Assembly (NCBI GenBank): GCA_031406795.1
Contig: JANOHV010000108.1
Span: 1 to 56,867 of the forward strand
Length of the DNA stretch: 56,867 nucleotides
Direction of reading: 5' to 3'
From: DATDCY01 sp031406795 [NCBI: Candidatus Rokuibacteriota bacterium]
GTDB lineage: Bacteria > JAUVQV01
Numbering within the stretch: position 1 is the stretch's first letter; each line of letters begins with the position of its first letter. This document shows positions 17,577 to 25,558 of the stretch, in pieces. The notes beneath the pieces were generated by a model that saw only the letters and a list, made by a program, of their open reading frames with translations, did no database searches and had not been told where the DNA came from. Position numbers and translations under genes: made by a program.

Positions 17577-18821
17577 ATGACGAGGACCGGAAGCGAAAAA
17601 GAATACCTCCCGGCCAAGGAGTTGATCCGCGAGCAGATCGCCGGCGTGCGCGAGCTGATGGGCGGCGCCTGGCAGGCGGCGCCGGGATTCGTGCGGCGGC
17701 TCGAGGCCGCGGGGCTCTCGCCCGAGGACCTCAAATCGGCGGCCGACCTGCCCCGCTTCCCGATCCTGCGCAAGTCCGATCTGCCGAAGCTCCAGGCGGC
17801 CGATCCGCCGTTCGGGGGCCTGCTCGCCGTGCCGGTCGCGCGGCTCAAGCGCCTGTTCGCCTCCCCGGGACCGATCTACGAGCCGGAGGGCGAAGGTCCC
17901 GGCTACTACCGCTGGGAGCGCACGATGCGCGCAATCGGCTTTGCGCCCGGTGACATCGTCCTCAACTGCTTCGGCTACCACCTGACGCCCGCCGCCGCGA
18001 TGTTCGAGGAGGGGGCCCACGCCGTCGGCTGCGTCGTCGTCCCGGCGGGCATCGGCAACAGCGAACTGCAGGTGGCGGTCGCGGCGCACTACCGCGCCAC
18101 CGGGTACATCGGGCTGCCCTCGTACCTGAAGGTGCTGCTCGAGCAGGCGAAGAAATCCGGCGTGCCGCTCGCCATCGCCAAGGCGCTCGTGCTCGCGGAG
18201 AAGCTCCCCGAGAGCCTGCGCGTCGAGTTCCAGCAGCTGCACGGCATTCACGTGCGCCAGGGGTACGGCACCGCGGAGGTGGGCGCCATCGCCTACGAGT
18301 GCGAGGCCGCCAGAGGCCTGCACCTGGACCCCGGGGTTCTCGTCGAGATCGTCGACCCGACGACCGGGGCTCCGGTCGAGGCCGGGACGCCGGGGGAGGT
18401 CGTCTGCACGCCGCTGAACCCGGTCTACGCCTTGCTGCGCTTCGCCACCGGCGATCTCGCCGCTCTCGATACCGCGCCCTGCCCCTGCGGACGCACCACG
18501 CACCGGCTCACCGCGATCCTCGGCCGCGTCGACCAGAGCACCAAGGTCCGCGGCCTCTTCCTGCACCCCGCGCAGTTGACCGAGGCGCTCGCCGGCTTTC
18601 CGGCAATCGAGTGCTTCCGCGCCGCCATCGTGCGTGAGCGCGCCATGGACGACCTGATCATCGAACTCGTCGCCTCGTGCGCGCTCCCGCCCGAGGTGCG
18701 CAAGGCCATCGGCGCCCGCGTCAAGGAAACCACAAAGCTCAGCGCCCGCATCGTGCAGCTGGAAGCCGGATCGATCCCGGAGGCCGCCCCGATCATCGAC
18801 GACCGCCGCAACTGGGACTAG
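17577..18821 (+). CDS. PaaK-like phenylacetate-CoA ligase family enzyme
   Basis: The 414-aa ANL-superfamily enzyme is shorter than FadD types, as in the PaaK family. Visible are DLPRFPILRKSDL, FGYHLTPAAAMFEEGAHA, the QGYGTAEVGAIAYEC adenylate-binding region, LLRFATGDLAA and the cysteine pair CPCGRT, a frequent PaaK mark. A canonical Ser/Gly-rich P-loop is weak (RLFASPGPIYEP). It would make an aryl- or acyl-CoA. It closes the LIV cluster, 124 bp after livF with the repeat in between. Substrate unknown. Confidence 0.85.
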   Translation: MTRTGSEKEYLPAKELIREQIAGVRELMGGAWQAAPGFVRRLEAAGLSPEDLKSAADLPRFPILRKSDLPKLQAADPPFGGLLAVPVARLKRLFASPGPIYEPEGEGPGYYRWERTMRAIGFAPGDIVLNCFGYHLTPAAAMFEEGAHAVGCVVVPAGIGNSELQVAVAAHYRATGYIGLPSYLKVLLEQAKKSGVPLAIAKALVLAEKLPESLRVEFQQLHGIHVRQGYGTAEVGAIAYECEAARGLHLDPGVLVEIVDPTTGAPVEAGTPGEVVCTPLNPVYALLRFATGDLAALDTAPCPCGRTTHRLTAILGRVDQSTKVRGLFLHPAQLTEALAGFPAIECFRAAIVRERAMDDLIIELVASCALPPEVRKAIGARVKETTKLSARIVQLEAGSIPEAAPIIDDRRNWD

Positions 18822-18846
18822 CCGAGCGGTTCCGGCGCGTGAGCAG

Positions 18847-20052
18847 CTAGCAGACGCAGGCGCCCTGGTCCATGGGGTGGCAGGTCACCCGGTTCTTCCC
18901 GCCCGCCTTTGAGGCGTACATCGCCTTGTCCGCGCACTGGAGCAGGCGGACCCCGAGCCGCACCTGCGCGCCGCGCGAAATCCCGGTCTGGGGCGGGCCA
19001 TCGAGGGTGGAGACGCCGATGCTTGCCGTAATGATACCGTCGAGGCAAAGCGGGGCCTCGTCCTCGCCCCACGGGCCGTTGAGGAAGACGTGGGCGGCCG
19101 TCGCGCGGCGGATGTCCTCGGCGATCGCCTGGGCATCGGCCCTCCCCGTCTCGGGCAGCAGCAGCACGAACTCGTCACCGCCGTAGCGCGCCAGGGTCGC
19201 CCCCCGGCGCTCGACCGTCTCCCGGAGCAGCTTCCCGAATTCCGCGAGCGTGGTGCTGCCGGCCAGGTGCCCGTGGCTGTCGTTGATTTCCTTGAACCGG
19301 TCCAGATCCAGGAAGAGCACGGAGAGGGGCCGGCCCGTGCGCAGGTGGTCGGCGACATCGAGCGGCAGCCGCTCGTGCGTGGCGCGGTCGTTGGCGAGGC
19401 CGGTCAGGTCGTCGAGGCGCACCATGCGTTCGATCTTCTTGGCGTCCAGGGCGTTCTGGATCGTGGAGGAGATGTACTGGGCAAAGATCTCCAGCAGCTC
19501 ACGCTCGGAGTCGCGGTACTCGGTGCCGTCGCTCTTGTTCATCAGCTCGATCACGCCGCAGACCGAATTCCCGATCCGGATGGCGACACAGAGCACCGAG
19601 CGGGTGCAGTAGCCGGTGCGCCGGTCGCAATTCCCGTCGAACTCCGGGGCTTCGTAGGCGTCGTTGGTGATCTGCGAATTGCCGGTGCGGTAGACCGCCC
19701 CGACGATCCCCCGGTCGATCGGCACGCGCAAGCCGAGCACCCCGCCCGCCGTGGGCCCGAAACAGCAGACGAAGATCAGTTCGCGAAACGCGGTTTCCTC
19801 GAACTTCTGGATCGGGTCGTCGAGCAGGATCGAACCTGCCGAGGAGGGGACGAACTCGTTCGCCTTGTCGAGAATGTCGATGAGCAGGGCGTCGAGCGGG
19901 ATGCGCGGAATGGTGCGCTGGTCGAAGGAGAAGCGCTTTCGCTCGAGGATGGGGGAGAGCTGCTCCGTGGAAAGGCTCAGAATCCGGGGCGGACCCTCCT
20001 TCGTGCTCTCCAGCGGCATCACTTCCCACTCCCTCGTGTCGGCGATCAGCAT
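18847..20052 (-). CDS. GAF-GGDEF diguanylate cyclase
   Basis: The 401-aa soluble protein has an N-terminal GAF sensor domain (about residues 40-210, with VCGVIELMNK) and a C-terminal GGDEF domain (about 225-400): LTGLANDRATHERL, LFLDLDRFKEINDSHGH, the active-site ARYGGDEFVLLLPE and ASIGVST. It should make cyclic di-GMP from two GTP. There is no clear RxxD inhibitory site four to five residues before GGDEF. ATG 20052 is used; ATG 20019 has an equally good ribosome site. The nearby PilZ protein is a possible c-di-GMP reader. Confidence 0.88.
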   Translation of the reverse strand: MLIADTREWEVMPLESTKEGPPRILSLSTEQLSPILERKRFSFDQRTIPRIPLDALLIDILDKANEFVPSSAGSILLDDPIQKFEETAFRELIFVCCFGPTAGGVLGLRVPIDRGIVGAVYRTGNSQITNDAYEAPEFDGNCDRRTGYCTRSVLCVAIRIGNSVCGVIELMNKSDGTEYRDSERELLEIFAQYISSTIQNALDAKKIERMVRLDDLTGLANDRATHERLPLDVADHLRTGRPLSVLFLDLDRFKEINDSHGHLAGSTTLAEFGKLLRETVERRGATLARYGGDEFVLLLPETGRADAQAIAEDIRRATAAHVFLNGPWGEDEAPLCLDGIITASIGVSTLDGPPQTGISRGAQVRLGVRLLQCADKAMYASKAGGKNRVTCHPMDQGACVC

Positions 20053-20125
20053 CGCGGACTCCGCGGACAGTAGAACGCACCGGCGCCCTCCCGTCAAGAC
20101 CGCGCCGGAGCGCCCGCGCCGCCGC

Positions 20126-21277
20126 TCACCGCGATTGCAGATAGCCCGCCAGCCGGTCCAGCGCCGTGGCGATCCTCGCAAGCGAGTTGGCGTAGGAGAA
20201 GCGCAGGTACCCCTCGGCGTTGCTGCCGAAATCGATTCCCGGCGTCACCGCCACCCCGGCCTTCTCGAGAATGTCGAACGCGAGACGGTGCGAGTCCGTG
20301 TCGACGTGCCGGGCGTTGGCCAGGACATAGAAGGCGCCCGTCGGCTCGACCGTGATGCCGAACCCCAGCTCGCGCAACCGCCGCACCATGAAGCGGCGCC
20401 GCTCGTCGTAGACGCCGACCATGCGCGCCACGTCCGGGGCGGCCTCCCGCAGCGCCGCGAGCGCCGCGTGCTGCGGGATCGAGCCAGCGGAGATCAGGAA
20501 GTTCTGCTGCAGCTTCTGCATCGGCCGCACGAAATGCGGCGGCGCGATCACGTACCCGAGACGCCAGCCGGTCATCGCGTATTTCTTGGAGAACCCGTTG
20601 AGCACGAAGGCGTTGTCGGTGAACTCAAGGATCGAGCGGGCGCGGCCCTCGTAGACCAGCCCGTGGTAGATCTCGTCCGAGATCACGCACGGGCCCAGCG
20701 CCGCAATCTCCGCCAGCCGTTCGGCCGTCAGCAGGTTGCCGGTCGGGTTCGCCGGGGAGTTGACGAGGATCCCCTTCGTCCGCGGCGTCAGCCGGCCGCG
20801 GATCTCCTCGGCGTGCAGTTGGAAGCCGTCCGCCTCGCCGACCGGAACGGAGACGCTCCTGCCGCCGAGAAAATCCACGAAGCTCGGGTGGCAGGCGTAG
20901 TGCGGGTCGCTGATCACGATCTCGTCCCCGGGGTCGAGCAGCGCGCCGAACAGCAGCAGCATGGCCGGCGAAGTCCCCGAGGTGACCACGATCCGATCGG
21001 GCGTGATCGCGACGCCATACTCCCGGTGGTAGTCCTCGCAGATCGCCTCGCGCAGCTCCAGCAGGCCGAGACTGTGGGTGTAGCGGGTCTTGCCGTCGCG
21101 AATGGCCCGGATGCCCGCCTCGCGGATGCACGCCGGCGTCTCGAAGTCCGGTTCGCCGACCTCGAGGTGGATGATCTCCCGCCCCTCGCGCTCGAGCGCC
21201 TGGGCGCGCTCGAGCACTTCCATGACCAGGAAGGGCGGCAGGTCGGCGGAGCGCCGGGAGATCGGGGTCTGCTTCAC
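20126..21277 (-). CDS. PLP-dependent class I/II aminotransferase
   Basis: The 383-aa fold-type I aminotransferase has EVGEPDFETP, GTSPAMLLLFGAL, DPHYACHPSFV, NSPANPTGN, SDEIYHGLVYEG (Asp and Tyr contact PLP) and GFSKKYAMTGWRLGY, whose lysine forms the internal aldimine (about residue 235), plus LRFSYANS with the carboxylate-binding arginine. Closest in look to aspartate/alanine-type or MetC/PatA-like transaminases; the amino acid cannot be fixed. GTG 21277 overlaps the thioesterase stop as GTGA, so the two are co-translated. Confidence 0.88.
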   Translation of the reverse strand: MKQTPISRRSADLPPFLVMEVLERAQALEREGREIIHLEVGEPDFETPACIREAGIRAIRDGKTRYTHSLGLLELREAICEDYHREYGVAITPDRIVVTSGTSPAMLLLFGALLDPGDEIVISDPHYACHPSFVDFLGGRSVSVPVGEADGFQLHAEEIRGRLTPRTKGILVNSPANPTGNLLTAERLAEIAALGPCVISDEIYHGLVYEGRARSILEFTDNAFVLNGFSKKYAMTGWRLGYVIAPPHFVRPMQKLQQNFLISAGSIPQHAALAALREAAPDVARMVGVYDERRRFMVRRLRELGFGITVEPTGAFYVLANARHVDTDSHRLAFDILEKAGVAVTPGIDFGSNAEGYLRFSYANSLARIATALDRLAGYLQSR

Positions 21278-21687
21278 CCCACCGCGCCCGGGCCCGTCCC
21301 GGCCTCATGTTCGCGCAGCTGGTCCCGGATGGCGGCGCAGATCGGCACCGGGCGGCCGGTGCCGAAGTCGTAGTGCACCAGGACCGTCGTGCCGCGGGTG
21401 CACAACACGCCCGCCTGCTCGGCCTCCTGGCTGACCTCGAACGAAGAGGTGCCGATCCGCGAGATCCAGGTCCGGACGGTGACGTCGCCGTTGATGACCA
21501 GCGGCCGCACGAAATCGATCGCATAGCGCGCGAGGATCAGGTTCCAGCCCTCGAAGGCGAACTCCGGGTTGAAGATCCGGTAGATCGGGTTGCGGGCCTG
21601 CTCGAACCAGCCGGGGATGACCGTGTTGTTGACGTGGCGCAGCCCGTCGATGTCGCCGAAACGCGGCGTGATGTCGTAGAGGTACAT
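21274..21687 (-). CDS. Hot-dog fold acyl-CoA thioesterase (4HBT/YbgC type)
   Basis: The 137-aa hot-dog protein has the catalytic region PRFGDIDGLRHVNNTV, where the aspartate acts in the 4-hydroxybenzoyl-CoA thioesterase family, followed by FEQARNPIYRIF and the beta-sheet stretch VRTWISRIGTSSFEV. It hydrolyses an acyl-CoA, probably short-chain or aromatic. ATG 21687 is chosen; the open frame continues upstream over the dispersed repeat and is not coding. It is the first gene of the pair with the aminotransferase. Confidence 0.85.
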   Translation of the reverse strand: MYLYDITPRFGDIDGLRHVNNTVIPGWFEQARNPIYRIFNPEFAFEGWNLILARYAIDFVRPLVINGDVTVRTWISRIGTSSFEVSQEAEQAGVLCTRGTTVLVHYDFGTGRPVPICAAIRDQLREHEAGTGPGAVG

Positions 21688-21760
21688 GGCTGCCGATTTG
21701 ACCACGGCCCGCCCACCGCGGTCAAATTTCCCTCTGTTTCCCCGACAAGCGGCAATGGAA

Positions 21761-21847
21761 ACGGCGGAGGGGTGGCGCGAAGGGGAGGTCTCCAGCGGCT
21801 GAGCGAAGCGAAGCCGATGGAGGTCCGCAGCGACAGGACCCCGCAGC
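21761..21847 (-). repeat. Dispersed intergenic repeat, copy B
   Basis: The reverse-strand counterpart of the repeat at 17461-17547, sharing the GGGGTCCTGTCGCTGCGGAC and GGAGACCTCCCCTTCGCGCC blocks with a variable middle. It lies in the divergent gap between the thioesterase and the Cys-rich gene. Confidence 0.65.
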
Positions 21848-21903
21848 CCGCACGCAAACAGATCCGTGAAACACGGTCCCGTTGCATCGGGTAGAATACG
21901 CGC

Positions 21904-22098
21904 ATGCATTGCCGGAACCATCCCGACCGCGACGCCGCAGCGCTCTGCCAGAAGCTCGGCACCGGCTTCTGCGCGGCCTGTTGCGAGTGCCAGGACGTCG
22001 CCGAATGCTGCGGCTGCCTCGACCCGCAAGTCTACTGCACCTTCAGGACCCAGTGCCTGATCTGGGAGCTGTCGCGGCAGAGGAGGAAAAACGCGTGA
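21904..22098 (+). CDS. Small Cys/His-rich zinc-binding protein (B-box-like)
   Basis: The 64-aa protein holds ten cysteines and two histidines: MHCRNHP, AALCQKLGTGFCAACCEC, CCGCLDP and TQCLIWE. This resembles bacterial B-box/zinc-ribbon minis that open with CxxH. Metal binding is inferred. Its TGA overlaps the GTG start of the DUF3786 gene, so the two proteins are made together. Function unknown. Confidence 0.65.
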   Translation: MHCRNHPDRDAAALCQKLGTGFCAACCECQDVAECCGCLDPQVYCTFRTQCLIWELSRQRRKNA

Positions 22099-22874
22099 AT
22101 GTTCTCGGCCTGTACAAACTGCTCCCGCGCACCAATTGCGGGCTCTGCCGGGCCCGGCAGTGCATGGCCTTCGCCGTGGCTCTCGCGAAAGGGGAGGCCG
22201 ATCCCGACGAGTGCCCGACGCTCAGCGCCGAGGCGCGGCGCCAGCTTCGCGGCGGCAGCGGCCAGGGCGACTGGCGCGAGTCGCTGCTCGCAGACTTGAG
22301 ACGCGAGGTCGCCGCGCTGTGCTTCGCGGACATCGCCGCGGGGCTGGGCGTCGCGTTCGGGGAAAGTTCGCTCTCGATCCGCTGTCTCGGCCGCGACTAC
22401 CGCGTCGGGCCTGACGGCACGATCACCGCCAGCGGGCCGCCCGCTCCCTGGATGCAGATTCTGCTGCTGCACTATGTCCGCACCCGCGGCAACGCCGCCA
22501 ACTGCGGCACGTGGGTCTCCTTCACCGACCTCAAGGCCGGCTTGATGAAATCCAAGTCGTTCGCGCGCGATTGCGAGGACCCGCTGCGCGCGCTCTTCGA
22601 CAACGCCCCGGAAGCCGTGGAGCAGGCACTCGAGCGGCTCGGGGGCGTGCGGCAGCCGGGCACGCCGGCACCGGTCGCCTGGAAGATCTTCGCCCTGCCG
22701 CGCGTCCCCGTGTTGCTGCTCCACTGGCCGCACGACGAGGAATTCCCCTCGAAGATCAAGATACTCTTCGACGCGACCGCCGACCGCTTCCTCGACGTGG
22801 AGTCGCTGACCTTCCTGATCGAGGGACTGGTCAAGAACATCGAGCACGGGCCGGATTGCGCCCCGCACGACTGA
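22095..22874 (+). CDS. DUF3786 protein with N-terminal 4Fe-4S motif
   Basis: The 259-aa protein starts VNVLGLYKLLPRTNCGLC, then RARQCMAFAVALAKG and DECP: four cysteines in the pattern of the N-terminal 4Fe-4S domain of the corrinoid/iron-sulphur protein gamma subunit (AcsC/CdhE). The rest matches DUF3786 (ILLLHYVRTRG, WVSFTDLKAG, LLHWPHDEEFPSKIKILFD, LIEGLVKNIEHG). GTG 22095 has AGGAGG 8 bases upstream and overlaps the preceding stop as GTGA. DUF3786 proteins occur in anaerobes with corrinoid methyltransferase or CODH pathways; a role in electron transfer or cofactor handling is inference. Confidence 0.75.
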   Translation: MNVLGLYKLLPRTNCGLCRARQCMAFAVALAKGEADPDECPTLSAEARRQLRGGSGQGDWRESLLADLRREVAALCFADIAAGLGVAFGESSLSIRCLGRDYRVGPDGTITASGPPAPWMQILLLHYVRTRGNAANCGTWVSFTDLKAGLMKSKSFARDCEDPLRALFDNAPEAVEQALERLGGVRQPGTPAPVAWKIFALPRVPVLLLHWPHDEEFPSKIKILFDATADRFLDVESLTFLIEGLVKNIEHGPDCAPHD

Positions 22875-22882
22875 ACAGCCGG

Positions 22883-23650
22883 TTATGGTTCGACGACCTG
22901 ATAGGCGAGCACGCCCTGGACGAAGACCGGTTTGAAGTGGATCTCCCCGAACCGGTAGTGTCCGGCGCCCTTCACGTTCTCCAGACGGTACCCGTCCGGA
23001 AGATAGTAGACGGTGAGGCCGGCCGCCGGCTTGAGCACCTCGTAGGCGCCGCCCTTCTCGCCGAAGAAGGTTCCGAAGAAGTACCAGACGGGAGCCGGCC
23101 GGGATTGAATCCTGGTGACACCCTGGGGCAGCTGCTCCACGACGGCGCCGACGGGAGCCGTCACGACGGTGTAGCTGGACCCCTGCTGTAGCCAGAAAAT
23201 ACCCTGGTCGTAAAGAAAGGCGCTCTCGCCGACCTCGACAGTCCTGGCGGCGCCGCCGGGGCCCTCCACCGCCGAGTACCCCGGTTTCCGGTAGTAGGCC
23301 CCGCGGGGGGAGTTGAGCGCCGCCTGGGCGTCTTCGAGGATGGCGTCGAAGTAGGCTTCGTGCTCCGCCGAGGACTTCTCCTGGCTCTTCTCGATCTCGT
23401 CCCGGCGGCGCGCGCGACCGGCCTCGCGCGCCTGCTCCTCCTGAGAGGAGAGGGTTTCCCGCTGCATCTGCAGCAGCGTCCAGTTGAAATCGCTCCAGCC
23501 GTCGTCCCAGCCGTCGTCGCGGGTCTGGTCGAACGTGCGGCCACCGTCCCGAGCCGCGGCGACCGGCGGAAACAGGATGATCAGGCCGGCGAGCCCGGCG
23601 CCGGTGACGGCAAGCAGCCTGCGGCGAAAGATTCGTGCGCTGGCTCTCAT
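22883..23650 (-). CDS. Secreted/periplasmic protein of unknown function (DUF6515-like)
   Basis: The 255-aa protein has an N-terminal signal sequence (LLAVTGAGLAGLIILFPP, cleavage near VAAARD), a charged helical stretch rich in Glu/Arg (about residues 65-105) and a C-terminal region with paired short beta motifs: GIFWLQQGSSYTVV, APVGAVVEQLPQG, GGAYEVLKP and GLTVYYLPDGY. The repeated 'xGVxVxxLPxG' motif is seen in DUF6515/DUF3300-like envelope proteins. It lies 37 bp downstream of a DUF2092 gene in the same direction and is probably co-expressed. Confidence 0.6.
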   Translation of the reverse strand: MRASARIFRRRLLAVTGAGLAGLIILFPPVAAARDGGRTFDQTRDDGWDDGWSDFNWTLLQMQRETLSSQEEQAREAGRARRRDEIEKSQEKSSAEHEAYFDAILEDAQAALNSPRGAYYRKPGYSAVEGPGGAARTVEVGESAFLYDQGIFWLQQGSSYTVVTAPVGAVVEQLPQGVTRIQSRPAPVWYFFGTFFGEKGGAYEVLKPAAGLTVYYLPDGYRLENVKGAGHYRFGEIHFKPVFVQGVLAYQVVEP

Positions 23651-23687
23651 GGTCAGGACTCCTCTCCTCGTCCGCGCCGCGCCCCGC

Positions 23688-24449
23688 TCAGCGCTTGACC
23701 GGCTCGAACTCGCATTGGACCGCTCCCGCCGGCGGCGTGAAAGCGAAGATGGCGTCGCTCAGACTGGGTGCGAAGTCCCAGGAAAGGAACGTGGCGGCGT
23801 ACTGCGGGGCGGCCGCTTCGAGCTTGTAGGTGATGATGATCCGCTTGATCAGCGGCTCGCCCTGCTCCGCGACCCAGACCTGCCAATCGGTCTTCGCCCC
23901 CCGGAACGCGAGGTGCCGACAGGGCGTCCCGGCGATGACACCGCGCCCGACGATAGAGCCGGCGGTGACCTTCTCCAGAGCCGTCGCCGCGAGGTTCTCA
24001 CGCAGCAGCGGGGCCAGCGGCGGGGTGAAGCCGAGCTTGTCCCTCATCGAGCCGAAGAGATCGTCGAGCCGCTCCGGCGCCGGCCAGCAGGCGTAGACAT
24101 TCTTCCCGCTGTTCAGCAGCGTGAAGTTCTTGCCGTCGTACCAGCTGCGGACCGTCCGCTGCTCGCCCTCGAACATGTTCCAGAAGCCGTCCGGCCGGCG
24201 GACGGCGACCTCGAGCACGCCGGGGAACTGGAGCTTCTGTCCGCCCGGCAGCGGGACGTCGCTCGTCACCTCGGCGCGAAAGGTGAAACTCTTCGCCCCG
24301 CCGATGCGCTCCAGGGCGGCTTTGAGAATCCGGGCGGCCTCGGGCTCGATCGCCGGCGGCTCCTGCGCGCGGACCTCCGACAGGCTCGTCACGGCCACGA
24401 GCGCCAGGCCGACGGCGAGCAGCGTCCGCATCATCCCTTTTCGCAGCAT
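23688..24449 (-). CDS. Periplasmic DUF2092 protein (lipoprotein-sorting-factor-like fold)
   Basis: The 253-aa protein has a cleavable signal peptide (MMRTLLAVGLALVAVTSLSE, cleaved after VRAQ) followed by the DUF2092 pattern: ILKAALERIGGAKSFTFRAE, VLEVAVRRPDGF, SWYDGKNFTLLN and VAEQGEPLIKRIIITYK. This is a LolA/LppX-like beta fold that may bind a lipid. ATG 24449 has GGAGGGGAAGG upstream. It precedes the DUF6515-like gene; the two often neighbour each other in Proteobacteria-like genomes (recollection, not checked). Confidence 0.7.
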   Translation of the reverse strand: MLRKGMMRTLLAVGLALVAVTSLSEVRAQEPPAIEPEAARILKAALERIGGAKSFTFRAEVTSDVPLPGGQKLQFPGVLEVAVRRPDGFWNMFEGEQRTVRSWYDGKNFTLLNSGKNVYACWPAPERLDDLFGSMRDKLGFTPPLAPLLRENLAATALEKVTAGSIVGRGVIAGTPCRHLAFRGAKTDWQVWVAEQGEPLIKRIIITYKLEAAAPQYAATFLSWDFAPSLSDAIFAFTPPAGAVQCEFEPVKR

Positions 24450-24604
24450 CGCCTTCCCCTCCTGGAAACTATCACCGGCCGCCCCGCGAAGCCGGCGAGG
24501 GCCGCCCGTATGCAGCGATCCCGCACCGGCACGGTTGCCCCTGCAAGATAGCACCGGAGGGACGCCTGTCAAGCCGCCGTCTGGCGCCCCCGGATCGGCC
24601 CGGC

Positions 24605-24633
24605 TTGCATCGGCTCCCGCCGTGGCGTACATA
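24605..24633 (+). promoter_or_regulatory. Possible sigma70 promoter, near-leaderless
   Basis: TTGCAT (24605-24610) and TACATA (24628-24633) are 17 bp apart. Transcription would start only a few bases before the ATG at 24643, which also lacks a ribosome site, so the YgbA-family mRNA may be leaderless. The rest of the 193-bp gap shows nothing else recognisable. Confidence 0.35.
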
Positions 24634-24642
24634 TAAGAAGTT

Positions 24643-25050
24643 ATGGCGAGACTGGTGGAATTCCCGAATGTGTCACACCATCCCCGGATGCAGCGCGAAG
24701 CGAAGACGATCTCGAGAATGACCGGCATCTTCTGCACGCAGCGCCACGGAACGCCGAATGGCGAGTTGTGCCGGATCTGCGCCGAGTTCCTGGACTACGC
24801 GCTGCTGCGCTTGGCCAGGTGCCCGTTCCAGGAGGGCAAGACGAGCTGCGGCAACTGCCGGATCCACTGCTACAAACCCGACATGCGCGAACTCGCCAGG
24901 GAAACGATGCGCACCGCGGGACCCCGGATGCCGCTGAGACATCCGCTGCTGACGCTCTGGCACTTCTTCGACGGCTTGCGAAAGGAGCCGCTCAGGAAGA
25001 AAGAGGCGGCCCCGAGCCGCACGTCCACTCCCCGCCGGCCAGATCGGTGA
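24643..25050 (+). CDS. Nitrous oxide-stimulated promoter (YgbA) family protein
   Basis: The 135-aa protein carries the cysteine set of the family: GIFCTQRHG, LCRICAEFLDYALLRL, RCPF, TSCGNCRIHCYKPDMRE and MRTAGPRMPLRHPLLTLWHFF. The group is known from promoters responding to nitrogen oxides and contains E. coli YgbA, in the NsrR regulon. The six or so conserved cysteines suggest a metal or iron-sulphur site. Biochemical role unproven. It stands alone and converges with the PilZ gene. Confidence 0.8.
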   Translation: MARLVEFPNVSHHPRMQREAKTISRMTGIFCTQRHGTPNGELCRICAEFLDYALLRLARCPFQEGKTSCGNCRIHCYKPDMRELARETMRTAGPRMPLRHPLLTLWHFFDGLRKEPLRKKEAAPSRTSTPRRPDR

Positions 25051-25062
25051 TTGTCGGGCGAA

Positions 25063-25404
25063 TCACCGGCCGGCGCGCAGGAAACGCTCAATCGTCTTGC
25101 GTCCGCTCGTGCTCTGGTCCTCGAACCTGCCGCCAACCAGGAAGCCCTGGTGCTCCGGCAGTTCCCGGGCCCAGGCCGCCCGAGCGAAGAAACTCACCGG
25201 TTGTCCGTCGGGAAGCTGCAGCTCCAGCAGCAGGCCCGAACGCGCGCGGACTTCTTCATGGCATTGAAATCGCAACCCCTCGAGACTCAAGTCCTCGGCT
25301 CGAGCACCGAAGGAGCCGCCGCCGGCTACGGGCATTACCTGGTAACGCAATGGGAACCAGCTGGCGATTCGCGGCGAGCGTCGCCGTTCCTTGCTGTCGA
25401 TCAT
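25063..25404 (-). CDS. PilZ-domain c-di-GMP-binding protein
   Basis: The 113-aa single-domain protein has the PilZ ligand motifs: RRRSPRI (RxxxR) at residues 7-13 and DLSLEGLRF ([DN]xSxxG) about residue 39, then a beta-barrel ending FLVGGRFED. It should bind c-di-GMP made, for example, by the cyclase at 18.8-20 kb. Partner unknown. Start ATG 25404 follows a GGAGG-like ribosome site. Confidence 0.8.
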   Translation of the reverse strand: MIDSKERRRSPRIASWFPLRYQVMPVAGGGSFGARAEDLSLEGLRFQCHEEVRARSGLLLELQLPDGQPVSFFARAAWARELPEHQGFLVGGRFEDQSTSGRKTIERFLRAGR

Positions 25405-25558
25405 AACCGACCTCCTTGCGGAACGATGCTCATCGGCAAACGCCTGACCCTAGCGTAGATGTAATCCCGACGCTTCGGTGTTGTCAAGAGCAAATCGCCC
25501 GGGGGGTCGTGATCTTGCCGCCGTTGTGGCATGATGGGCGTATCAAGGAGGTAGCGTC

